NCBI GenBank assembly: GCA_002345965.1
Contig: DDTF01000034.1
Coordinates: 1-64,000 of the forward strand
From: Flammeovirgaceae bacterium UBA2371
Lineage (GTDB): Bacteria; Bacteroidota; Bacteroidia; Cytophagales; Cyclobacteriaceae
DNA: 64,000 nt
Direction: 5' to 3'
Shown piece by piece: positions 54,991 through 64,000 of this stretch. The notes below the pieces were generated by a model that ran no database searches, was not told the DNA's origin, and was given only the letters and a program-made list of their open reading frames with translations. The position numbers and the translations under genes are program-made. Positions within the stretch are counted from its first letter, which is position 1; every line of letters starts with the position of its first letter.

Positions 54991-56355
54991 ATGAGAATGA
55001 TATGGTGGGCTTCCATGGTGACTTTAATAATTGGTTGTGATAATTCATTGGAGAGCACCCTGGGTTTTAACAGTGTAACCTCTTCCATAGGAGGTGTTTA
55101 CTTCATAGACACATTGTCGGTTGTTTCATCTACGCTACTAGTCGATTCATTAGATACATCATCTTCTGGTAGAGTTTTGGTAGGGGCTTATCAGGACCCA
55201 TACTTTGGAAAGACCTCCAGTCATTCCTACATGCAGTTTGGTTTACTGCTGTCAGAAGAAACTGGAGGGGTGGAGCAATGGACTATTAGCGATGAGGTAT
55301 TGTTTGACAGAGCAGAATTGGTGCTGTACTACGATTCCTATTACTATGGTGATACTACAGTCAATCAATCCCTAAGTGTTTTTCAACTGAACGAGCCAAT
55401 TACAGGACGATTAATAGGAGACTACGACTTTCTGGATACAACACCTTCACTTTTCTATAGTTACGCTGGCCTCTACAATGTTAGTGAAACAAGCTACAAT
55501 CCTGCGCCTATTGCTTCCTACTCGTATCGCCCTTTTCCAGGATCTGGCGACTCACTGGAGATAGTCCTCGATAATTCAATAGGAAGAGCCTGGCTGGAAT
55601 ACAAGAAATCCAATGACCTGATCGTGCGTGATAACTCCTCCTTTGTCAATGAATTTTATGGAGTGATGATAACCAACACCTCATCAGCCAATCAGTCTAT
55701 AATTGGATTTGACGCTGAGAAAACAAAAATAAGACTTTGGTATTGGGATCAGGAAAATGATGTGCGTGTGAGTAAGTATCGCGACTTTCCTTTATATCAG
55801 GCGGAGCTGCAATACAACAAAATTGAAACAGATCGTTCAGGTACTGCTTTATCATCCTTGTTTACGAATGTGGCGCTACCCTCATCAGCTACAGATGGAG
55901 AGGCATACATCCAGGGTGGGTCTGGTATTTTTACAAAACTTGAATTTCCCTCTGTAAATAAGCTAAGTAATATAGCCATACTTCAGGCTGAGTTGGTCAT
56001 AACACCCAAGGTAGGAACCATTAGTGGCAATTTTCCTCTTCCTCCAACTTTGTCAGTCTACCTGGTTGATAAAAATAATACGCCTGTAGACGCTTTAGTA
56101 GATGCAGAAACCAATTTGATCCTTACTTCAACGCTGTACTTCGATGAGGATTTTAATATCAAGAATTATTATTCCCTTACTATGACGGATTATCTGTCGT
56201 CATTGATCAATCAATCTGAAGAAGACTATCAGCTTTTAATAGGGGTAACTAATCCAGGAACTGGCGGCACAATTGATCGAACTGTGCTGGGTACGGGCAC
56301 GGAGGACATTCAACTTAAAATTTATTACACAAAACTAAATTCTAATTCACAATGA
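54991..56355 (+). CDS. DUF4270-family lipoprotein
   Basis: About 454 residues from the ATG at 54991 (MRMIWWASMVTLIIGC); a GTG four codons upstream is less likely. Lipobox LIIGC. The mature sequence follows the DUF4270 pattern: an early VLVGAYQDPYFGKTSSHSYM, mid-protein GDSLEIVLDNSIGRAWLEYK, and late beta strands (LQAELVITPKVG, LIGVTNPGTGGTID). Family function is not established; members are surface or periplasmic lipoproteins of Bacteroidota. Overlaps the Kelch gene by 4 bases. Confidence 0.85.
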   Translation: MRMIWWASMVTLIIGCDNSLESTLGFNSVTSSIGGVYFIDTLSVVSSTLLVDSLDTSSSGRVLVGAYQDPYFGKTSSHSYMQFGLLLSEETGGVEQWTISDEVLFDRAELVLYYDSYYYGDTTVNQSLSVFQLNEPITGRLIGDYDFLDTTPSLFYSYAGLYNVSETSYNPAPIASYSYRPFPGSGDSLEIVLDNSIGRAWLEYKKSNDLIVRDNSSFVNEFYGVMITNTSSANQSIIGFDAEKTKIRLWYWDQENDVRVSKYRDFPLYQAELQYNKIETDRSGTALSSLFTNVALPSSATDGEAYIQGGSGIFTKLEFPSVNKLSNIAILQAELVITPKVGTISGNFPLPPTLSVYLVDKNNTPVDALVDAETNLILTSTLYFDEDFNIKNYYSLTMTDYLSSLINQSEEDYQLLIGVTNPGTGGTIDRTVLGTGTEDIQLKIYYTKLNSNSQ

Positions 56356-57344
56356 AAATTAAAACGATAACCATTCTTAGTCTGTTTTTTCTCGCGCTGG
56401 GAGGGTGTACAGATGCTGTTATTACAGAAGATGAAGCATTGGGCAATTGGACACGCAAGTCAGACTTTGAAGGAGTGGGCCGAAGTGGAGCGGTATCGTT
56501 TATGATTGGAGAGCGTGTGTTTGTGGGCACAGGTTTTGATGGCACCAATAGGCTAAGGGATTTTTGGGAATACAGTGCCACGTTGAATACCTGGTTTCGT
56601 ATTGCTGACTTGCCAGGTGCAGCGAGAAACGGTGCGGTGGCTTTTGCCATTGGCAATAAGGGATATGTGGGAACAGGTTATGATGGCACTAACCGATTGA
56701 ATGATTTTTGGCAGTACGATCCGAATACCAATACTTGGACGGAAGTCGCAGCCTTTGCTGGTAGCGGCAGGTTTGGTGGGGTAGCAGTTACCATCGCAGG
56801 CAGAGGATTTATGGGAGCGGGCTACGATGGGAGTGATCTCAAAGATTGGTGGGAGTACGATGATGATAACGACACATGGATACAAAAGGTAAGTATAGGA
56901 GGCGCGAAACGCACCAATGCATTTGCTTTTGAACTCAATGGCAAAGGGTATGTAGGTGGAGGACAAAACAACGGCATATTCGAAACTGACTTTTGGGAAT
57001 ACGATCCGGAGACCGATACATGGATAGGTAAAAATGACCTGGTGAATGATGATGAAGAAGATGGTGATGATTATTCTTTGATTCGAAGCAGTGCAAGTAC
57101 TTTTACACTTAATGGGTATGGTTATTTGGTAGGAGGATCTACCACAGAAATGCTCAGTGATGTATGGGAGTATGAACCTGTATCGGATACATGGACGAAT
57201 AAGACTTCATTCGAAGGAGTGGCGCGAGAAGATGCGATTGGATTTGCAGTGGGTAATTATGGATACATCACTACAGGAAGATCGCTTTCCCTGAGGTTTG
57301 ATGACATATGGCAGTTTGATCCGTTCGAAACAGCAGATGAATAA
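56352..57344 (+). CDS. Kelch-repeat lipoprotein
   Basis: 330 residues. Lipobox LGGC after MKIKTITILSLFFLA. Six or so Kelch-type repeats of the form GxGYxG(G/T)..D...DFW.Y.P.T.TW (for example GYVGTGYDGTNRLNDFW and FWEYDPETDTWIGK), predicting a six-bladed propeller. No enzymatic residues recognised; binding is likely. Start overlaps the DUF4270 stop, so the pair is co-translated. Ends in a terminator. Confidence 0.9.
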   Translation: MKIKTITILSLFFLALGGCTDAVITEDEALGNWTRKSDFEGVGRSGAVSFMIGERVFVGTGFDGTNRLRDFWEYSATLNTWFRIADLPGAARNGAVAFAIGNKGYVGTGYDGTNRLNDFWQYDPNTNTWTEVAAFAGSGRFGGVAVTIAGRGFMGAGYDGSDLKDWWEYDDDNDTWIQKVSIGGAKRTNAFAFELNGKGYVGGGQNNGIFETDFWEYDPETDTWIGKNDLVNDDEEDGDDYSLIRSSASTFTLNGYGYLVGGSTTEMLSDVWEYEPVSDTWTNKTSFEGVAREDAIGFAVGNYGYITTGRSLSLRFDDIWQFDPFETADE

Positions 57345-57366
57345 AACATAGTTTGGGTTAGGTGAT

Positions 57367-57394
57367 AAAAGTCGGGTAGAGATACCCGGCTTTT
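57367..57394 (+). terminator. Rho-independent terminator
   Basis: AAAAGTCGGGTA and TACCCGGCTTTT form a stem with a 4-base loop and end in T-rich sequence. Ends the DUF4270-Kelch operon. Confidence 0.88.
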
Positions 57395-57501
57395 ACAACA
57401 CCTCGGCAATTGGTTGAGAAAAATGGGCAGTTGGTTGAATAGTTCAAAAGATAAAACGATTGGTTGCGTTGAGGGATTGATTAATTAAACATTTAAAATT
57501 T

Positions 57502-58338
57502 ATGAAAAGAGTAGTTTTAGTGGGAATGATGTCGTTGGCTTTTATGATGGGTTGTGAAGACACAACAGGAATTTCAGAACAGGAGGCAGAAACCTCTGAA
57601 GCCGTTGCTTTTGTTGAAAGTGTATTCGCCCAGTCGTCCATAGATGTGGACAATGCGGTGACCAATACAACCAGTAATTCCGGAAGAGGAGGTCATGGTT
57701 CGTGTTTCGGTTTCTCAGATTGTATGGTAGTGACCAAAGAGGACACTGACGGAGGGTATCCAAAGACGATCACCCTGGATTACGGGGAGGGCTGTACAAG
57801 CAATGAGGTGACCAAGTCGGGTAAGATAGTGACTAACGTTACCGGATCAAAGAAAGAAACTGGATCGCAGCGCATTGTCAATTATGATAATTATTCAGTT
57901 AACGGGTATGTCTTTAACGGCACAGAAACCTATACCTATAATGGTAATGGTACGTATGCCGTTGCCATGATCAATGGTACTATCGTAACGCCAGATGGGG
58001 AAGAGATAACTTGGTTGCACGACAAAGTGCGCACGCAAATTGCTGGAGCCAATACGGAAGATCATGATGACGATGGGTTTGAGACTACTGGTACTTCCAA
58101 TGGCGTGTCCAAAGAGGGAGTATTTTACCAACGTGAAATTACCAGTCCGCTGGTAACCTATGCCAGCTGTTTTTGGATCATGAGTGGGGTGGTAGAAAAT
58201 ACTGTTGGAGATGTGACTTACTCCATCGATTTTGGTGATGGCACCTGCGATGATGTGGCTACCCGAACTCAGGATGGTGTGACTGAGGAATTTACACTGG
58301 ACTTCAAGATGAAAAAATCACGGAGAGGACATAAATAA
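57502..58338 (+). CDS. Lipoprotein of unknown function
   Basis: 278 residues. Lipobox FMMGC after MKRVVLVGMMSLA. The mature protein is beta-rich and polar. It has several cysteines (CFGFSDC, GEGCTSN, TCDDVAT) and repeats a Gly/Thr-rich pattern (YVFNGTETYTYNGNGTYAV). Ends with a basic tail (KMKKSRRGHK). No family recognised. Probably surface or periplasmic. Followed by a strong terminator. Confidence 0.7.
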   Translation: MKRVVLVGMMSLAFMMGCEDTTGISEQEAETSEAVAFVESVFAQSSIDVDNAVTNTTSNSGRGGHGSCFGFSDCMVVTKEDTDGGYPKTITLDYGEGCTSNEVTKSGKIVTNVTGSKKETGSQRIVNYDNYSVNGYVFNGTETYTYNGNGTYAVAMINGTIVTPDGEEITWLHDKVRTQIAGANTEDHDDDGFETTGTSNGVSKEGVFYQREITSPLVTYASCFWIMSGVVENTVGDVTYSIDFGDGTCDDVATRTQDGVTEEFTLDFKMKKSRRGHK

Positions 58339-58363
58339 TTGTAGTTGGTTGTGTTGTTGGGTG

Positions 58364-58397
58364 GCGGTTCGGAGTGTGAATTCCGAACCGCTTTTTT
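58364..58397 (+). terminator. Rho-independent terminator
   Basis: GCGGTTCGGA and TCCGAACCGC form a 10-bp stem with an 8-base loop followed by TTTTTTATT. Terminates the plus-strand lipoprotein gene just before the stop of the convergent minus-strand gene; no T-run on the minus side. Confidence 0.9.
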
Positions 58398-58398
58398 A

Positions 58399-59067
58399 TT
58401 AGTCTGCTCTAAAAAAGCGATTGAGTAAACTCAGTAACTCAGGAGCACTCAAATAGTACATTACGCGGTAATACTTTTCATTGAACCGCGTCAGTGTAGC
58501 ATAATAATCAGGCTCTGTCAGGCTGTATTTTTTCATCAGAGATGCCTTGGTATCTGGATTGTTGATCACTACCTCCACGTAGGTTTGCACACGGGCTTGT
58601 TCATTGTCAAAACGATGCAGCTTGATTTTCTCTTTCTTGCCTTGTGAAAAGTAAAAGGGGAGTTTCCTGTTGGCCTTTTGCAGCTCTTGGATTCGCTCGG
58701 AGAAAAGCATTTCGTAATAATCTTCTGGTAGCTCATCCTGGATAATCACCGTATTCAATACCGTTATTGATTCTTTCATAATGACCACACTGGCCTCCCA
58801 GGCATGGAGGGGAATTTCCATTGTATGGTAGCCAATGTAAGAAAATACCAGTGTATCCGAAGGCTGAGCTGTTATGCTGAACTGACCGGTATGATCGGTA
58901 ATCGTTCCCCGAAGGGTATGTTTGATTTGAATGTTGACATAAGGAAGAGGAGCAAAGCGAGCAGAGTCTACAACAATACCGTTAACTATTTGCTGTGCCT
59001 TGACTTCCAGGCTGAAAGCAAGGCCAACTGCCAAAGAGATGATGAATAGCTTTTTCAATGAAGGCAA
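58399..59067 (-). CDS. Exported carboxypeptidase-regulatory-like protein
   Basis: 222 residues with a signal peptide (MPSLKKLFIISLAVGLAFSLEVKA). The first mature ~90 residues match the CarboxypepD_reg-like beta-sandwich (IVNGIVVDSARFAPLPYVNI, GTITDHTGQFSITAQPSDTL, FSYIGYHTMEIPL). The rest (~110-222) is helical with no known family. In TonB-dependent receptors this domain precedes the plug, but no barrel is present here. Monocistronic. Confidence 0.82.
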   Translation of the reverse strand: MPSLKKLFIISLAVGLAFSLEVKAQQIVNGIVVDSARFAPLPYVNIQIKHTLRGTITDHTGQFSITAQPSDTLVFSYIGYHTMEIPLHAWEASVVIMKESITVLNTVIIQDELPEDYYEMLFSERIQELQKANRKLPFYFSQGKKEKIKLHRFDNEQARVQTYVEVVINNPDTKASLMKKYSLTEPDYYATLTRFNEKYYRVMYYLSAPELLSLLNRFFRAD

Positions 59068-59266
59068 GGTATCCTGATATTATGAAAACAGTGAATAAGA
59101 TATAGGATACCAAATTAATTTCACCAGCTTTCCTACCACTACCATTTATCCTTCAACGAAGGAAGGATATTACACAATTAAAAAAATATGGTTTAGGCAT
59201 TGATCCAATCATAGCGTTATTTCACTTTAAGATGAGTTATTGATTATTTGTCTTTATTTTTATCGA

Positions 59267-62200
59267 ATGGGTCTGTTGTTAAAACGATATGTTTTGAGCT
59301 GTTTGTGTCTGATAGCTATGACAGCTTGGGGTCAGGATAAAAAAGCCTATACCCTCGCGGTAACTTCTTTCGCGCAAGGTGAGTCGAATGCCCTGCTGGT
59401 ACTGGAATCTGAAAACCTGAAGTTCAACTTCTCGGTAACCGGAGATCCATTTAACACTATGGAATTGCCAGGGAGGCTGGTGGTACTTGCGTCCAGGGAT
59501 TCACTCCCGGGTGCTGATGACCAGATGCTGTTGGATTCGCTGTGTACCATTCCTCAATATTCATACGGGGAAAGGCCCATACATCATCAACTACAAGCAG
59601 GCGCCTACTATGTGATCAGTACGTTTTATGCTAAAGACCAAAATGCCTTTCAAGCGCAAAGCAATTCAGTGGCTGTGCCCGTGCGCGTAGTAGGTTTCAA
59701 AACCAGAGTAACCAGTGCCTGGTTCTCTTATTTGAAAACATCCGCATACAGTGAGGAGACTGCGCTTCACCTTGAATTGGAAATGGAACTCGGTTGCTGT
59801 GCACAAGCCCTGGGTAATTTCAACAGCCAATGGGAAATCGGTGTAGCGGAACGGAAAAATTCCAAACCCAAAGTCATTCATACCTTCTACCGCGAAGATG
59901 CTTTGAAAGAGGGAGTGTATCGCATTACCTTGGACGAATCACTTTGGAATGAAGTGACATTTTCCAAATACAAATACATTACTGTCCGATTAACCTCTGC
60001 CTATTTTGCTGAGGGGTACCGGCAAGTACCCGATTGGGAAGTACAGCTGCCCATCAGTGTAATTACCGACATCAATCAACTGAATGCAGAGCGGAGAAAA
60101 CAATACCCCTTTCTTACTTATGGCAGCTACCTCCTTTCCGAAGCAGAGATGCTCAAGGTACCTGTAGACCAATTGTATGAAGACGCAAAAGTATTTTACA
60201 AGCAGGTGCATTCGGTGCTCACAGCCGTGCAGCAGCGCGACCTCCGTGTGGCTTTACAATATGCAGATAGTGCATTTGCGTTTGCGGGTAGCAACAAGGC
60301 AGCAGCATTGCTTTTTATTGAACCCGGTATAGTATCCTCCTTGTATTCAGGAATTTTTAAGTGGGGGGAAACCCATCCAATGTTTACAGAAGAGGACCGA
60401 AAGGGTGTCAATTTCAGATTGGGAGAAGCGATGAAAATGGAAGACCTGATCAAAACAGGTTATGATACGCTGGTAGCCAAAATTTTACCTGATAGCTTAT
60501 GGCTGCTCGATGACATGGAGCAAAGTGGGTTCTATGGAAATAAAATTGCTTTCTCCAATGATAACCTCACTTCGCTACCCGTGGTATGGAAGGAGCACAC
60601 CGTGCCGGCACTGAAGCATTTTATTCGGGTAGCAGATTATGAATCGGCAGACCTGATCATCAGCGCAGCCAATGAACACATTAACCTCGTACTTCCGCTT
60701 TGGGAAACACTTACTTCCGATACCATTTTTAAAAGCAGCTTCAGGCATCTTGCCAATACCTTGAGTGAGTCCAATGGAATGCAGGATTTTGAAATCGCGA
60801 AGCTTAAGTATTATGTAGAAACGGGTTTGTTCATTGAAGGTGAGCATGCTGTGCGGGATGCTGCGCTAGCCTATGTCTGTGGGTATCAATTTGCTCCATT
60901 GTCTTTTTGGAAGGAAGTTGGTCTTTTTTATGAATCTCAGGGTGCCTATTCAAAAGCAGATTCACTCTATGTGCTGTGTGATGCATATGTGCAAAGTGAG
61001 ATGGATAAATTCAAGGGCAAGTCACTTGCTCAACTGAAGTTGAAAGGAAGGAATCAGGATTTGTTGCAGGCCAAACTTCAGGTGCCGGTGAAGAAGGACA
61101 ACTCCGTGGCCAAATTACTTGAAGAGATACGTACTGATGACAATGCACTATTGGCTTACTGGGAGCTGTTGAGCAGCAGGGAGCTGGCGCAAAAGCTGGG
61201 GTTCCTGGGCAGTGAAATTTATGACAACTTTTATTGGAATCAGATCAAACAACTGAAAACACAACAAGAGTACTTTCTGGCCAACGACTGGATGAAGGAA
61301 CTAGCTTTTCTGCTGGGACGAGATGATCGGTTGGAGCAGTCGCTTTTCCTTTATCAGGAACTATTTGTTATTGAAAACCTGAGGGCTTTGGCTTTTAGAT
61401 TGGGATTTTCTGAGCAGGCCCAACTTTACTATTCGCAAAAACAACAGGAAACCTTCAGTAGGTTTTTAAACGTATTCAATGCGTATCGTGAAAACGGGGA
61501 CCCTGAAATTATCAACAAGCTGATGGAGACCTGTCTCCATCAGGCGCTGTTTCAGCACGCGTACATCCTTAGAGGAAATTACAACTTGTTATATGATATC
61601 AACCGGTCTACTGACCCACAGGTAGAGCGATTGGCGATTGAATGGCAGGTGCTGCGTGAATACCTCAACGAATTGTACATCAAAGAAGAACCGGATAAGG
61701 CAGGGATGGTTCTAGTGAAAAACAGAATAATAGAAGTAGAGAAGAAGTTGGTGCGGCAAGCGCGCGATACTGAAAGCATGCGGTATGATTATATTCCCCC
61801 CACGGATTCTCTGCGCAAGCAGTTGAAGGCGGAGGAAGCGGGAGTGGAGATTATTCGTTATCAGGAAAATCATAAATCCTACTACGGTAAGAAGATAAAA
61901 TATGCGGCATTGATTGTAAAGCAATCGGGACCTATTGAAGTGGTTGTATTTCCTGAAGAGGGAGAGAGCATGGAAGGGCGACACTTCAAACGCTACCGCA
62001 ACAGCATTCAGTTTAAACTGAAAGATGAAAATTCATTTAAAGTATATTGGCAGCCGCTGGCCGATGCCTTACAAGGCATAAAGAAAGTATACTATGCACC
62101 GGATGGTATTTTTCATTTGATCAACCCCAATACTTTATTCAATAGTGAATCCAATAAGTACTTACTGGACGAAGTAGCGATCAGGATGGTGCCCACCATT

Positions 62201-62959
62201 GCTGAAATACACACAGAACAACCTGTCGCCATCGCTACAGCTACATTGTTGGGTAACCCTGTCTACGGGGAGGGGCAGGTGCTAACCCAGGGGGACACCC
62301 TTCGCACTTCACGTGAATTCTTTTCGCGACAACCCATCGCGGCATTGCCAGGCACCAAGACGGAAGTGGAAACAATCAGCAAGCTATTTGACCAATACAA
62401 TGCAAACACAACTTTGTTGACGGGAACGCGTGCTTCCAAACAAAAGCTTTTTGAAAATAACAATGTGGATGTCATGCACATTGCTACACACGGTTTTTGG
62501 ATAGACAAACCAGTGTCGCAGTCAGGCTATTACAATTTGTTTGAAACCATGTCCAGTTCTGGTCTGGTGCTGGCAGGCGCCCAAAAGAAATTAGCTAATG
62601 GTGGCTTTAGCCTGGCGCCTCAGGGAATACTCACTTCTGCAGAAATACAGGACATGAATTTATTTGGCTCACGGCTGGTGGTGCTTTCTGCCTGTGAAAC
62701 AGGGCTGGGAGAAGTGGTTCCAGGTGAGGGACTTTTTGGTTTGAAGCGGGCACTGCAAAAAGCAGGGGTGCAAAGCCTGATCACCTCGCTTTGGAAGGTA
62801 GACGATGAAGCCACCATGCAGTTTATGACCTTGTTTTATGGCCAGCTGATGAAGTCGCAATCTTTGTCAGGTTCATTTCACGAAGCGATGACAAGCCTGA
62901 AAGAAAAGTACCCGGAACCCTACTACTGGGGTGCATTTGTGCTCACCAACAACCGATAA
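59267..62959 (+). CDS. Large secreted CHAT-domain protein
   Basis: 1230 residues from the ATG at 59267 (MGLLLKRYVLSCLCLIAMTA, signal peptide ending AWGQ); nine codons upstream are not needed. A beta-rich N-terminal region (~25-275, unlike the other CHAT protein) precedes a long helical region (~280-900) with weak TPR-like helices, then a CHAT peptidase domain (~950-1230). Catalytic residues: His1075 in VMHIATHGFW and Cys1143 in VVLSACETGLGEV; SLWKVDDEAT and PYYWGAFV are conserved. Exported, so the target is probably in the periplasm or outside. Shares the CHAT end closely with 25154-27970. Confidence 0.92.
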   Translation: MGLLLKRYVLSCLCLIAMTAWGQDKKAYTLAVTSFAQGESNALLVLESENLKFNFSVTGDPFNTMELPGRLVVLASRDSLPGADDQMLLDSLCTIPQYSYGERPIHHQLQAGAYYVISTFYAKDQNAFQAQSNSVAVPVRVVGFKTRVTSAWFSYLKTSAYSEETALHLELEMELGCCAQALGNFNSQWEIGVAERKNSKPKVIHTFYREDALKEGVYRITLDESLWNEVTFSKYKYITVRLTSAYFAEGYRQVPDWEVQLPISVITDINQLNAERRKQYPFLTYGSYLLSEAEMLKVPVDQLYEDAKVFYKQVHSVLTAVQQRDLRVALQYADSAFAFAGSNKAAALLFIEPGIVSSLYSGIFKWGETHPMFTEEDRKGVNFRLGEAMKMEDLIKTGYDTLVAKILPDSLWLLDDMEQSGFYGNKIAFSNDNLTSLPVVWKEHTVPALKHFIRVADYESADLIISAANEHINLVLPLWETLTSDTIFKSSFRHLANTLSESNGMQDFEIAKLKYYVETGLFIEGEHAVRDAALAYVCGYQFAPLSFWKEVGLFYESQGAYSKADSLYVLCDAYVQSEMDKFKGKSLAQLKLKGRNQDLLQAKLQVPVKKDNSVAKLLEEIRTDDNALLAYWELLSSRELAQKLGFLGSEIYDNFYWNQIKQLKTQQEYFLANDWMKELAFLLGRDDRLEQSLFLYQELFVIENLRALAFRLGFSEQAQLYYSQKQQETFSRFLNVFNAYRENGDPEIINKLMETCLHQALFQHAYILRGNYNLLYDINRSTDPQVERLAIEWQVLREYLNELYIKEEPDKAGMVLVKNRIIEVEKKLVRQARDTESMRYDYIPPTDSLRKQLKAEEAGVEIIRYQENHKSYYGKKIKYAALIVKQSGPIEVVVFPEEGESMEGRHFKRYRNSIQFKLKDENSFKVYWQPLADALQGIKKVYYAPDGIFHLINPNTLFNSESNKYLLDEVAIRMVPTIAEIHTEQPVAIATATLLGNPVYGEGQVLTQGDTLRTSREFFSRQPIAALPGTKTEVETISKLFDQYNANTTLLTGTRASKQKLFENNNVDVMHIATHGFWIDKPVSQSGYYNLFETMSSSGLVLAGAQKKLANGGFSLAPQGILTSAEIQDMNLFGSRLVVLSACETGLGEVVPGEGLFGLKRALQKAGVQSLITSLWKVDDEATMQFMTLFYGQLMKSQSLSGSFHEAMTSLKEKYPEPYYWGAFVLTNNR

Positions 62960-63021
62960 CCATCAAGTTCAGATATCACCACTCAGTGTCATGGTGAACT
63001 AACTTTTGCTTATGGCTTGCA

Positions 63022-63462
63022 CTACTTCTTTTCGCTGCAATTGAACATCCATTGGATACCGAACTTATCGGTACAACTTCCAAAGTAGTCACCCCAAAAC
63101 ATGTCCTGTAAGTCCATTGTTACCTGGCCTCCAGCCGAAAGCGCATCAAATAACCGTCTGGTCTCTTTGCGGGTATCTGGCTGCAGGTTGATGTAAACAT
63201 TATTTCCTTTGTTCAGTTTAAATCCCATGCTTTCTGGTGCATCGGTACCCATGAGAGCGTGATTTCCCAATATCTTCAACTCTACATGCATCACCAGGTT
63301 TTTATCTTCTTCAGCCAACGGAGGCATGCCTTCTTGCGGAGGGATATCCCCCATGCGCATTATGCCTTCACCAAAGAAAGTTCCGCCAAATACTGATTTG
63401 TAAAAGTTGAAAGCCTCTTCAGTGTTGCGATCAAAATTCAGGTATGTACTTACACTTGCCAT
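63022..63462 (-). CDS. VOC-family (PhnB/glyoxalase-like) protein
   Basis: 146 residues, two beta-alpha-beta-beta-beta modules. STYLNFDRNTEEAFNFYKSVFGG at the start and MQWMFNCSEKK-type ending (GIQWMFN) fit the PhnB-like branch. Usual metal ligands are only partly seen. Members range from glyoxalase/dioxygenase-like enzymes to antibiotic-binding proteins; the substrate cannot be told. Convergent with the large CHAT gene. Confidence 0.88.
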   Translation of the reverse strand: MASVSTYLNFDRNTEEAFNFYKSVFGGTFFGEGIMRMGDIPPQEGMPPLAEEDKNLVMHVELKILGNHALMGTDAPESMGFKLNKGNNVYINLQPDTRKETRRLFDALSAGGQVTMDLQDMFWGDYFGSCTDKFGIQWMFNCSEKK

Positions 63463-63599
63463 AGTAATTGTTATTTTGAGTTGTAGTTTTAGTTAACACA
63501 AAAATGAGCTTTGGCTGCCAGAACCTGTGGGTATGATAATGACAATAAAAGTGCCTATTGCGACAAACCAATCATTGTACCTGATTGAAATACTTCCAG

Positions 63600-64000
63600 C
63601 TAGTTGTTCTTGGCTGGAGGGGTAATCATGATATGCGCCCTGTGCGTTCCCGGATCCATGATCCACGGCATGCCAGGAGCAGCCGGCTTCAGAGGCAATC
63701 CGGTACTTTCGGAAGTGGCAAAGGGTATATACACGACAGAACGCAAATTGGCTCCCGTTACTTCTCCGGTTACCACGTTGAAAACTTCATCAGGGCCAGA
63801 CAATACAAACAAACTGGAGTTCTGGGGAATATTCAACTTGCCTGCCTTTACTTCTTCTTCGCGTATGTCAAAAATCTCCTTAAAGCTTTTACCTTCTTGC
63901 TTCAGCTCTCTGCCTCTGGCCATGAAGGAATCCAGCGCTTTATAATAACAGGCCACGTTAAATCCTTTTTGATTGGGATCATCAGCAAGGCATATCAGGT
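63600..64000 (-). CDS. 3' part of an unrecognised gene (5' end outside window)
   Basis: The frame is open to the window edge, so the start lies beyond 64000; about 133 C-terminal residues are visible. Readable motifs are LADDPNQKGFNVACYYKAL, EIFDIREEEV, and the final GTHRAHIMITPP. The Cys in VACYYK and the pattern suggest a compact soluble enzyme, but I do not recognise the family. No signal peptide can be judged without the N-terminus. Confidence 0.7.
   Translation of the reverse strand, partial: LICLADDPNQKGFNVACYYKALDSFMARGRELKQEGKSFKEIFDIREEEVKAGKLNIPQNSSLFVLSGPDEVFNVVTGEVTGANLRSVVYIPFATSESTGLPLKPAAPGMPWIMDPGTHRAHIMITPPAKNN

Overview
The window looks like chromosome of a Bacteroidota bacterium, most likely a Cytophagales-type gliding or environmental relative. 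Pointers are the moderately AT-rich sequence, lipoproteins and secreted proteins in almost every operon, a DUF4270 lipoprotein, 'two-component propeller' histidine kinases, LytS/LytTR pairs, secreted CHAT-TPR proteins, few Shine-Dalgarno sites, and a promoter of the Bacteroidota form (TTTG, about 20 bp, TAnnTTTG). I see no rRNA, tRNA, CRISPR array, insertion sequence or prophage. Both edge genes are cut by the window.

Layout. 1-2.9 kb, minus strand: the 5' part of a TIR / TolB-like / TPR / HD-domain protein and a small STAS-like protein. 3.0-14.7 kb, plus strand: a signalling cluster made of a histidine-kinase remnant, three large paralogous histidine kinases with different sensors (7TMR-DISM; beta-propeller plus GAF; beta-propeller with an inserted domain), a CheY-like receiver, and a receiver fused to a class III nucleotide cyclase. 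The last three genes overlap by a few bases, which suggests a phosphorelay ending in cAMP synthesis. 14.8-24.4 kb: metabolism and housekeeping (L-serine ammonia-lyase, a secreted Asp-box/VPS10-like propeller, long-form GAPDH, a Tat-exported Gfo/Idh oxidoreductase, endonuclease III, a DbpA-like helicase).

24.5-38 kb: a secreted coiled-coil protein and a secreted CHAT-TPR protein, a membrane protein, a TonB-family protein, a methyltransferase, an acetyltransferase, the CbpA/CbpM chaperone pair, two exported amidohydrolase-fold proteins (three domains, of which only one keeps metal ligands), and a SugE/Gdx-type exporter. 38-49 kb: exported hydrolases, namely a metzincin lipoprotein, two M19 dipeptidases, a peptidase E homologue and gamma-glutamyltransferase. 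Together these could break down extracellular glutathione and other small peptides.

49-54 kb: an ECF-like sigma factor, a fatty-acid desaturase, a cold-shock protein and an RhlE-type helicase (the last three fit adaptation to cold), then a LytS/LytTR two-component system. 54-63 kb: two small secreted proteins divergent from LytS, an overlapping DUF4270-Kelch lipoprotein pair, another lipoprotein, a carboxypeptidase-regulatory-like protein, and a second, larger secreted CHAT protein. The window ends in a VOC-family protein and the 3' part of an unrecognised gene.

The most distinctive parts are the kinase-cyclase cluster, the TIR-TolB-TPR-HD fusion, the two secreted CHAT proteins and the amidohydrolase pair with degenerate active sites. 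All functions are inferred from motifs read by eye; no database search was run.
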